From Dehalococcoidales bacterium (GTDB lineage: Bacteria > Chloroflexota > Dehalococcoidia > Dehalococcoidales > UBA3254): 55,841 nt of DNA. Shown in pieces: positions 1 to 9,500 of this stretch. The stretch is taken from positions 1 through 55,841 of the forward strand of contig JAFGOB010000168.1 in the NCBI GenBank assembly GCA_016926695.1. Direction: 5' to 3'. Each line of letters begins with the position of its first letter. Positions within the stretch are counted from its first letter, which is position 1. The position numbers and the translations under genes are program-made. The notes under the pieces were generated by a model, which saw nothing but the letters and a program-made list of their open reading frames with translations, had not been told where the DNA came from and searched no databases.

Positions 1-638
1 GACTCTTATGGACATATATGCTCATCCATCTATTTTACTATATTCGCCGCAAGCGGCGGGGAATTAAACCCTAAAAGAGATTAAAAAACACCCCGCCCTG
101 CGAGTATTAAGCCGGTTGGCCCGGACTTATTACCGAGTAGTTGCAGTTACCTCCATAAACGTATTTATCAGGAAGCCAGGCTCCATAATAGCACAATTGT
201 TCTATTGCTGTCAAGAGTTCGATGTCACCTTTTTCAGGGAAGAGGTTTGAGGGAATAGGGAATAGTGGGAAAGCGATACAAAAATAACCAATAACCAAGA
301 GACAATAACCAAATAGTATTGAGTTATGAGTAATGGTTGTCCTACAAAAAGCTATGAAAATTAAAATCCACCCCGCCCTGAGGATGCTGACCGACGGGTG
401 AAAAGGCGGCGTCGGGATCCAGCATGACACCCACAGTGGTTATACAATTGAATAACAGACCTTTTTGCACTAACGTCAGTAATTAGTATCGGGAAAAGGG
501 GACCGATAAGACAGATAGGACCGATAGGGAAAGGGTGTTGAAATTTAACAGGGCGGGATCAGGCGCAGAGCCATTCGCAGGGGCCGGTAATTGGTGGTGT
601 AGCGGCACGGTGCCGCCATGCCTGTAATGGGGAGTAAG

Positions 639-815
639 AATGTTCAATCATATTACAGGCTCAATATATATGTATATTCATATGATAGCTGATCTTTAGT
701 TATACTATTGACAAACAATACTTTATATGGAACAATATCGCTACAGTATTTCTGCTGGATTATCCTGTAATCTCAATTAACATATATCGCCGCAATAATT
801 AATATAAATTAAACA
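639..815 (+). repeat. 177-bp direct repeat, copy 1
   Basis: This stretch aligns without gaps to 3021-3197, with 13 mismatches in 177 positions (about 93% identity, counted by hand). It is AT-rich, holds a TTGACA box, and contains an inverted pair ATTACAGG / CCTGTAAT about 110 bp apart. It ends 41 bp before the ATG of the 412-residue lipoprotein gene, so it probably carries that gene's promoter. It encodes no protein that I can see. Confidence 0.9.
708..736 (+). promoter_or_regulatory. Candidate sigma70-type promoter in repeat copy 1
   Basis: TTGACA at 708-713 is followed after exactly 17 bases by AACAAT at 731-736, a four-of-six match to the -10 consensus. It lies about 120 bp upstream of the lipoprotein start at 857. 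Both boxes and the spacer are unchanged in the second repeat copy, which supports function. Confidence 0.5.
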
Positions 816-856
816 AATGTTCCATTTATACTCAGCTTGAGATAGGGGACAACGCA

Positions 857-2095
857 ATGAAAACAAAGTTTGTTCCGATTGTTTTTTGGGTCTTAATCCT
901 GATTCTGCTTCCAGGGTGCGACAACTCAGAGTCACAGACCCAGTCCAATCCCTTAAGCCCGAATTATACTGTTACGATCACTCCTACGCTTACCTCTTCT
1001 TCGAGTAGCTTATCACCTGTAGCCGTATCAGGTTCATCCTCAATATCTCCCTCAATAACTGCTGTCACTTCTGTTCCCGCACAATCACCTCCGGTTATGG
1101 GTACACCGATGCCCAGCATACCCCAGCCTTCGATAAAACTTGCAATTATGCCCGTCCTGGGAGAAGTAACAGACATGACCTTCAAAGTAGATGTTAAAAC
1201 CTCCGATCTGAAAATGATTAATGAAGACAGGCAGGGTCTGTCCGATGCCAGGGCTTACGTGGTTTTTTACTGGACCAATATCCATGGCAGCTATTCCGAG
1301 GCCAGGCACTCCGACCAGGTGCCGCCGGAAGAAGTGGTAGTCAGCGGCGATACCAGCTGGCAGGGCAATGCCCTGGAAAACTCTACCATCGAACTACACA
1401 GCAAGGTGAGATTCCCAAGGGAAGGCATCTGGGGCATCCAGGGCAATATCATCGGTGAGGGATGGAAGAGACCCGTTGCAGGAGGCACCCGAATTGCCAT
1501 CGCAGACGGTACCTCCTGTAAATATACAACCGATACTGCCTCACTCAGACCAACTCCTCAACCACTGGATTATCTAAAAGACTTCGATTACGGTTATCTC
1601 TTTGATCGTCCCTACTTTCCCTATCTGGAGACCGGCGGCGATATCATGCTGAATGAACATTATCCGATTTTGATTGAGCCGGATATTTCCAGGGCGCCTT
1701 TGATTGGCGAAGAGGCTATCCTTACCATTGGGATTATCTCATTGAATGATATTCCGGATTTTTCTGCTCAGGTAAAATTCTGGAATGAACAAACAACTAA
1801 ATGGATACCCATATCCGGTATTATTATTGGTGGTAATCCTTACTGGCAAGGAGATCTGAAAGCCAGGGAGCCAGTCTACTATTCATTTAAAATAAAGTTT
1901 CCTGAGGAAGATAGTTGGAAGATACTGGCACGGGGAAATTCACAGAAAAACGAAGAAAATAACCGGGCTGGAGTCGCACATTCTATTTATTTGACTATCG
2001 GCTCTTCCAGGAGCTTTTACGGCTGGGAGCCTGATTTTAGTTATCTAGAGATAACAAGCACCCTGCCCCCAATGTCTACGCCTGCGCCTGACTAA
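857..2095 (+). CDS. Secreted lipoprotein with two copies of an unnamed beta-rich domain
   Basis: 412 residues. The start has a short charged N-terminus, a hydrophobic stretch and a lipobox ending LLPGC with Cys21, so it is probably lipid-anchored on the outer face. A Ser/Thr/Pro-rich linker fills residues 25-90. Two related units follow, about 94-215 and 274-395. Each has a Pro-x-x-Gly-Glu opening, a Trp-Gln-Gly centre and a Phe-Pro-(Arg/Glu)-Glu-x-x-Trp stretch; the second ends in a Gly-Trp-Glu-x-Asp tail. The same unit occurs twice near the N-terminus of the giant protein at 3507, so the two genes are related and may act at the same surface. A GGGG stretch 9 to 12 bases before the ATG is a modest ribosome binding site. 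No catalytic motif is visible and I do not recognise a named family. Confidence 0.8.
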   Translation: MKTKFVPIVFWVLILILLPGCDNSESQTQSNPLSPNYTVTITPTLTSSSSSLSPVAVSGSSSISPSITAVTSVPAQSPPVMGTPMPSIPQPSIKLAIMPVLGEVTDMTFKVDVKTSDLKMINEDRQGLSDARAYVVFYWTNIHGSYSEARHSDQVPPEEVVVSGDTSWQGNALENSTIELHSKVRFPREGIWGIQGNIIGEGWKRPVAGGTRIAIADGTSCKYTTDTASLRPTPQPLDYLKDFDYGYLFDRPYFPYLETGGDIMLNEHYPILIEPDISRAPLIGEEAILTIGIISLNDIPDFSAQVKFWNEQTTKWIPISGIIIGGNPYWQGDLKAREPVYYSFKIKFPEEDSWKILARGNSQKNEENNRAGVAHSIYLTIGSSRSFYGWEPDFSYLEITSTLPPMSTPAPD

Positions 2096-2143
2096 TATCA
2101 CAGCAAAAAACGCAGTCGTTCTTTTCAAACATAAGAGGTAAGG

Positions 2144-2881
2144 ATGAAAATAAATAAGGCCTGGCTGTTCGCTGTAACAGCTTTGATTTTATTAGCCATG
2201 ACAGGGTGTATCAAGAAGGAATCAGTTTCACCCGGCAGCACCGCTATAACTTCGACCGGTGTATCGGAGTCTACCCCTGCCTCCACTCAAACCAGCGCTT
2301 CAGCGGCTATGCTTACCACTACACCGCCAGCCATCACTCAAACCATTACCAGCTCCGCGACGTCCACACCCGAAATCAAGACGATTGTTATCGACAAGCC
2401 TGTTCCGGCAACTTACGCAACCTACCATGATCCCAACGGCCTGTTTACAATTTCCTATCCCAGTGATTGGGAAATCCTGCAAGATAGTAAAAAACAAATC
2501 GCAGAAGGCTCCAATCAAGTATTAGAATTCCTTAACGGTACAAATAAATCCAAAATTAGCGGAATTCCGTTATTTTCAGCACTAAATAAACAACCTTTTG
2601 CTGTTGTCCATCTAGGCTTTAGTGCGAATGAATTGTATCCTACACCTGGATATACGAATGAAAATTTTTCAATATATAAAACAATAATTGATAGCCATGA
2701 TGCAATATTAGTTGAATGTGATGGTTGGAACCCGGATGCAGGTAAATTTACGGTTTTATCTATAAAAATAATATTAAACAAAAATGCCTGGCAAATTCAG
2801 TGTTCTGCCAGGCCTGAAGACTATGAAAAAGTAGTAGATGATTTTAGATCAATCGCAGGCAGTCTGCGCATATTGAAGTAA
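2144..2881 (+). CDS. Lipoprotein with a PsbP-like C-terminal domain
   Basis: 245 residues. A signal peptide with lipobox MTGC (Cys22) is followed by a Ser/Thr/Pro-rich linker to about residue 90. The globular part (about 92-245) opens with a Tyr-x-Asp-Pro-x-Gly-x-Phe-x-Ile-x-Tyr-Pro-x-x-Trp pattern typical of PsbP-like or DUF1795-type small exported domains, whose roles in bacteria are mostly unknown. A strong AGAGGTAAGG binding site precedes the ATG. It follows the 412-residue lipoprotein gene by 48 bp on the same strand and is probably co-transcribed with it. No enzymatic residues are evident. The fold assignment is by pattern only. Confidence 0.75.
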   Translation: MKINKAWLFAVTALILLAMTGCIKKESVSPGSTAITSTGVSESTPASTQTSASAAMLTTTPPAITQTITSSATSTPEIKTIVIDKPVPATYATYHDPNGLFTISYPSDWEILQDSKKQIAEGSNQVLEFLNGTNKSKISGIPLFSALNKQPFAVVHLGFSANELYPTPGYTNENFSIYKTIIDSHDAILVECDGWNPDAGKFTVLSIKIILNKNAWQIQCSARPEDYEKVVDDFRSIAGSLRILK

Positions 2882-3020
2882 AGAAAACATCGTAAAATCA
2901 TGAGCGGTGCTATAGCCTTATACAAAATCTTTTTAAAGGAGTATGCACATGCGCCATTTTTACGGGATGTTTTACGGGGCGGGCTATTACTTTAGAACTG
3001 TAAGCGTTTAATCTTGCGTT

Positions 3021-3197
3021 AATGTTCAATCATATTACAGGCTCAATAAATATGTATTCTCATGTCATGTCTGATCTTTGGTTATACTATTGACAAACAA
3101 TACTTTATATGGAACAATAGCGCTACAGTATTTCAGATGGATTATCCTGTAAGCTCAATTAACATATATCGCCGCAATAATTAATATCAATTAAACA
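3021..3197 (+). repeat. 177-bp direct repeat, copy 2
   Basis: Gap-free counterpart of 639-815 with 13 substitutions, most of them clustered in the first third and none within the TTGACA-spacer-AACAAT core. It sits upstream of the 2873-residue protein gene. Confidence 0.9.
3090..3118 (+). promoter_or_regulatory. Candidate promoter in repeat copy 2
   Basis: TTGACA at 3090-3095, a 17-base spacer, then AACAAT at 3113-3118, identical to the boxes in copy 1. If active, it would give the giant gene a leader of roughly 380 bases. Confidence 0.45.
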
Positions 3198-3506
3198 CAG
3201 CGGAAAATAAGAAAGGCTTTTTTAAGATAATTAATATCAACATGGCATGAGACTGCTGATCTGGTTCACCTGTTGAGATATTCAGGGTGACTACAAGTGA
3301 TACATATGACCATTGGGTTTAACAACATTAAATGAGCATCTAATTCTCTTGAGCATTTTCGATTGAGGATATATTTCCGGAATGCTTATGCGTGTAACGT
3401 GAACAAAGGGATTTTTGATCACGTATTAGCATAAAAGGAGGTAATAAGCGAGAAATAATCAAGAAATGAGACTAAATTATATTTAGTCGATATAATGAGG
3501 TGAAAG

Positions 3507-6500
3507 ATGCGATATTTTAAAAATCATTATTTTGCCGTTTTTGTAGCAATTCTCATAGTTACGGTTTTCCTGTTCTGCGGCTGCGTCCAATCTAATACTC
3601 AACCTCAAAATACGCCATTTTCATCATCACAGGCTGTAGCGCCTTCTTCTCCTGCCACACCGCAGGAACCGGTTCAACCGGTTATTCCGTTTACAGGGGA
3701 ACCGTCAGCCGGAACATCGATTCCCGTTTATGAAAATACGGGATCCTCTATCAACACTGAGGGGGGAAAAACCGAACTGAAGATCTCCAGAGCCCCCGCA
3801 GTAGGTGAAACAGCAGAGTTAACCTTTGTGTACAACAGACCTTACTACTCACCAAAACCAATCACAAAAACATGGCTTCAGTTTGAACGCTACGAGCCCG
3901 ATGTTTATTATCCCTTGGGCAAAAGCCAGAACGAGATGGACCGTAAAATAAACACCTTGGCTAAATCAGACAAAGATAGTGGCACATACTTCTATTTATC
4001 AAAAGCAATCGAAAACCAGCCTGAGACGAAAGTAGACGAAAAAGAGGTGGTAGCATCCGGTGAAACAAGCTGGGAGGGAGAGGCAATGAAATACGGCGGC
4101 CGTGTTGAATTGTCTTCACAGGTATGTTTCCCGGAAGAGGGAGAATGGATCATCACGGCCATAGTGGGTTTTGGTGATGGCACACATCTTTCGCTGGGCG
4201 GTAATATACGTCTGACCGTCGGCAAGGATTCAGGAGAATTTGGCTGGCCAGAGGATTATTCCAGCCATGGTTTTGTTGAGGCCAATCCTGATCTGCCTCT
4301 CGGAATTTGTATTAACACCACAAGAACGCCCTTGCTGGATGAAGAAATGCCGCTGGATATTACTCTTTATTCTATTGAAGATCTTGAAAAGGCTTCATTT
4401 TCTCTTAATTTTGGAAAAATGGAGGGGTACAAGTCTACCTATCCATCCAGGGGTGAAATCATAGTCAATAGCAAGGGTACCTGGGAAGGAAATATTAAAA
4501 AAGGTTTGCCGATTCAACTTTTCTATTCAATCAAGTTTCCAGAGGAAGGCGATTGGGCGATTTCATTTCTGACCCGGGCCAGTCCTGATAGCCGTGAATA
4601 TCCTATGTTAACAATAACTATACATATTGGGAAAGACAAAAGCTGGTTTGGCTGGCCGGAAGACCACGTCCATCCTGACCTACGACAGCCGACACAGGAA
4701 CAAATCGAAAAAGCTGCCCGACCTGTTTCCACGGCCACTCCGGAAATAACTACTTCTGATGAAAAAGAAGAACCCGCTGCTGGAAATGAAGCAGAAGATA
4801 AGTCATTTCATCTGGAGGGGAGGATAAAATATAAGGATAGAGATGATGAATGGTCTAATGCCAAGTATTGCTGGGTAAATGTACTGGATGAATCAGGAAC
4901 AAGTACACTGGGATATGGATTGACCGAACTCGGCGGTTGTTTCAATATTGAGCTAAATGAAACGCCGGACTATGTTAATCTTCAAATAGAAACGTATGAT
5001 TCTATTCACCATGATGAAGAATACTATATTATCGATGTAGCAGATCAATTATTGATCCTTCATTCCTATCAAACATATAATCCAATCTATGTACCAATTG
5101 GGGGTGATATTGAGACTATATATATCAACGATATTGAAATAAACGGAGCATTTTGGATCAAGGACGACCTGGAGACCGGGTTTCTGTTCGGTTTACTAAA
5201 AGAAGTGTTTCTGGGTTCGTTCATCGCAAAGTGGCAATACAACTGGTTCCCGGATACGGAATATACTCACGCTCAAGGCGAGGAAAATGGTTATATTATT
5301 ATTGGAGTAAACAATTTTCTTATTGAAAGCGTAAACTTCCAGGATGCGGTACTCCATGAAATGGGACATAACGTGATGGCGAATGTTTTTACTATTGATC
5401 ACTGGCCGAATGCCGGAAGTTATCCATCCCATCATTTCGGACAGTTAACAGATAGACCGTTTGCCTGGGTCGAGGGCTGGGCGCACTTCTGGTCAGCAGT
5501 TGTTACAGGTGATGAATATTTAAACCATTGCAGTATAAGTCTCGAATCTCCTTCTACCATATCAGTATCTTTTGAGGCATATAACGATATTGTTGAAGGC
5601 TGGGTAGCTGCAAGCCTCTGGGACTTGTTTGATGGGGAAGCTGACGGTAATGATAACTATGAGTGCAATTTTTCTGCAATATGGAATGCCTTTGACAATG
5701 AAACTAATCCTTATCCCCGTATGTTTATGAATTTCTGGGATAATTTAGTTGATTGTATTACTCCGGGAGAGATCAAACCGGCAGCCTTATCCCTGTATCA
5801 GAGCTGTATTCTTTATGAACCGCTGGTTAGTCTACAGGAGTCTTTGGAACTATATCCACCATACGATTTCAGCATTTATGTTGATGGCGAAACTAAATGG
5901 TACGGGCAAACCGATATTTCATATGACGAAGAAGATTCAGCTCAAAGCGGGAGTATAGGTGATGAACAATCTACATGGATGGAAACTTCAGTAACTGGAC
6001 CAAAAGTGATTAGCTTTCGGTGGCAGGTATCTTCAGAAGAAGGTTATGATTTCCTTTCTTTTTGTGACGATAATGATGAAAAATACAAGATTTCAGGAAC
6101 AAATGGAGGTTGGAAACTGATAAGTTATTATGTCCCTTCAGGGACTCACGACTTGATGTGGAAATATGAAAAAGATATAAACCGGAGTGAGGGTGATGAT
6201 TGTGGATGGGTAGATATGGTTACGGTTGATTATCCACTAAGTTTATCAAATGCCGTAGATAACTCATCATTATCTATCACCACATCAGGTGATTCTGATT
6301 GGTTCGGACAAAAAACAGTTTATGATTACAATTATGATGCTGCTCAAAGCGGATATATCGAAAGTAATCAATATTCCTTGATGCAGACCACAGTAGACGG
6401 ACCCGGGACTGTCAGCTTCAGGTGGAAAGTACGTTCAGAAGAAAATTGTGACATTCTTTCTTTTTGGGATGGTAATGATGAAAAATATGATATTTCAGGA

Positions 6501-9500
6501 ACCGACGATGGCTGGGAGCTAATTGAGTACGGATTATCCGCAGGTCCTCATACTTTAAAATGGCGATATAAAAAGAATAATACTATAGACGTTGATAATG
6601 ATTGCGGCTGGGTTGATAGAATAGTTATTCATCCATTTAAACTGAAATTCATCACTTCGACTCAATTTATTACAGCAGGAGCAGCCTCCGGAGTAATAAC
6701 AGTGCAAGCACAGGATGGTTCAGATAATCCTGTTAATGTGTCCATTGACACTATTGTCGATCTCAGCTCGACATCAATAGACGGAAAGTTCGATACCAGT
6801 TCTTACGGGCCTTTCGATGGCACTATTACTTCAGTAAGCATTCCCAGCGGGAGCAACTCTGCAAATTTCTATTACAAGGATACAACCGCAGGTAATCCCA
6901 CTATTACTGCTGAAAGTACAGGTTTTTCCAGTGACAGTCAATCGGAGACAATCAATCCGGGGCCGAAAACACAGGTGACCTGGGGTATTCAACCTCCATC
7001 GTCCGTTGATGCCGGAGACACCTGGAATAGTTTCACAGCTATTATTGCCGATCAATATGGAAACCGAACAGATGAGACTGATACTGTGACTATTAGCCCC
7101 AGTTCCGGATCTTTATACGGAACCCTCAGTAAAGCGGCTGTCGCAGGCATGGCTACCTTTAACGATATATACTGTACTCAAAGCGGGAGTATTTCTTTAA
7201 CTGCTACTTCTGGCAGTCTTGATCCTGCACCATCGTCAAATCCGGTACATACCAATCCGGCTACCGCTAATACACTGGTTTTTTCCACGCAGCCCGCTTC
7301 AACTGGTACTGTTGATAATATCTTTACTACGCAACCGGTAGTCCAAATCCAGGACCAGTATGGCAATTTAAAAACCAGTGCTACTTCTTCAGTTACATTA
7401 TCCGGTGTGTTGGCCTCTGATCACAATACCTCCGGTGCCGGCACGATAACAGGAACAAACACTAAGGCGGCAGTCGGTGGTATTGTCACCTTTACGGGCG
7501 TCGGATATTCCAAACTGGATACTATTCACGTTAAAGCAACCAGCGGCAGCCTGACACCTGATGTAAGCACAACTGATATTACTCTAACAACAGGTATCAA
7601 GAATAAACTAGTCTGGGATACCCAGCCCCCTTCTTCGGCAGTCGCAGGTACAACCTGGAACAGTTTCTCAGTCAATATTACCGACCAATACGGCAACCAG
7701 ACATCCGATACTGATACAGTCACTATTTCACCAAGCACAGGCACTCTGGAAGGAACAACCGGTAAAGCCGCAGTTAGCGGAGTAGCGACATTTGATAATA
7801 TATCCTGTAATCTGGCAGGTGATATCACAATTACAGCTACATCCGGGGCATTAACAGCTTCGCCACCTTCAAACCATGTGACAATAAATGCCGGTACCAA
7901 GAATAAATTGATGTGGGGAATCCAGCCTCCGGCTTCGGTTATTGCCGGATATACCTGGAATAGCTTTTCGGTTATTATTACTGATCAATATGGTAATCAA
8001 ACAACAGCGACTGATACTGTGACTATTATTCCCAGCTCCGGCTCTTTAGACGGAACAATCAGTAAAGCCGCGGTCGGCGGGATAGCTACCTTCGACGATA
8101 TCTACCGGACTCAAAGCGGTAATATCACCTTAACTGCTGCTTCAGGAGAATTGACAGCTACTCCGGCGTCTAATAGTATTACTATCAATCCGAACCCCTG
8201 GCATTCGCCATCCAACTATAGCGTCTTGTCGGGCACGCCTTATACCGATCCTGAAAATGCGTTTTCAGATGAAAACTCCTATGCCTGGCTTTCCTATAGT
8301 GGCGTCAACCACCAAATTTTTTACGATTACGGGATAAATATCCCGGACGGCAGTACAATCGAGGGTATAGAAGTCCGCCTGGACTGGTGGTTAGACCAAA
8401 CAGCTTATACCAATTACATAGATGTAGGACTATCCTGTGACGGAGGCGCCACCTGGATCAGCAGTTACAGGACTGCCGCTACCGAGCGTACCAGCGATGG
8501 AAATCCGACGGATACTGTCGGAGGACCAACCGATACCTGGGACCGTACATGGAGCGCCTCCGACTTGAGCGACGCCAATTTCAGGGTAAAACTGCACTGC
8601 TATTCCGGTTATTCTGGCAGAGATTTCTACCTGGACTGGCTGCCGGTCAGAGTCTACTATACCTCCGATACCACCCCTCCCTCGGTGACTATCGACCAGG
8701 CATCCGGGCAGGATGATCCCACCAGTGACTCGCCCGTCAATTTTACGGTGGTTTTCAGCGAAGTGGTAACCGGTTTTGAAACAAGAGACGTAATCATCAG
8801 CGGAACTGCCGGAGCGACAGAGGGTGAAGTAAGCGGAAGCGGTACCACCTATAACGTGGCGGTAAGTGATATGACCTCCAGCGGCACAGTCACCGCAACC
8901 ATTCCGGCAGGAGCGGCCCATGATGCGGCCGGCAATCCCAGTTTAGCTTCAACCAGCACGGACAACTCGGTAACCTATCAACCGGCGGATACCACCCCAC
9001 CGGCCGGGTCGCTGAATATCAACAGCGGAGCAGCTTATACCGGCAGCTCGCCGGTAATGTTAAACCTCCAGGCCGCTGACGCGACAGGTGTTACCAGGTA
9101 CCGTATAGATAACGGAACGGATGCATCTAACGGCACTATCGTACCTGTCACCAGTACCACCAATTTTGCCGATGATGTCTCCTGGTCAATATCAGGAGAC
9201 GGCTCTAAAACAGTTTCCGTGCAATACGGCGATGCCGCCGGGAACTGGTCTCAGAACTATACTGACAGCATTATACTGGATACCGCCCCGCCGGCCGGAT
9301 CGCTGGATATCAACAGCGGGGCGGCTTATACATGCAGCTCGCCGGTAACGTTAAATCTCCAGGCCGCTGATGCGGTTGGCGTTACCAGGTACCGTATAGA
9401 TAACGGTACGGATGCATCGAACGGCGCTATCGTACCAGTAACCGGCGCCACCAGTTTTGCCGCTGATGTCTCCTGGACAGTGGAAACGGGTGACGGCACC

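Larger units (their letters stand above)
1..856. other. Intergenic region upstream of the surface-protein island
   Basis: No convincing gene is seen. The stretch holds three copies of a short GC-rich word (CCCCGCCCTG near 93 and 373, and its complement CAGGGCGGG near 549) in otherwise AT-rich DNA. It also holds the first copy of a 177-bp repeat (639-815) with a promoter-like sequence. The minus-strand open frame over 107-430 has no recognisable domain or ribosome binding site and runs through the repeated words, so I treat it as non-coding. Confidence 0.6.
2882..3506. other. Intergenic region before the giant surface-protein gene
   Basis: A 625-bp AT-rich gap. It holds the second copy of the 177-bp repeat (3021-3197), a purine-rich AAAGGAGG stretch near 3435 that has no gene at the right distance, and a small hairpin (GACTAAA/TTTAGTC at 3470-3488) just before the start of the giant gene. 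The distance from the repeat to the ATG is 309 bp here but only 41 bp for copy 1, so a long 5' leader is possible. No protein-coding gene is seen. Confidence 0.6.

Noticed and set aside
107..430. Minus-strand open frame of 107 codons
   Set aside because: No domain or ribosome binding site; it crosses short repeated GC-rich words in non-coding DNA.
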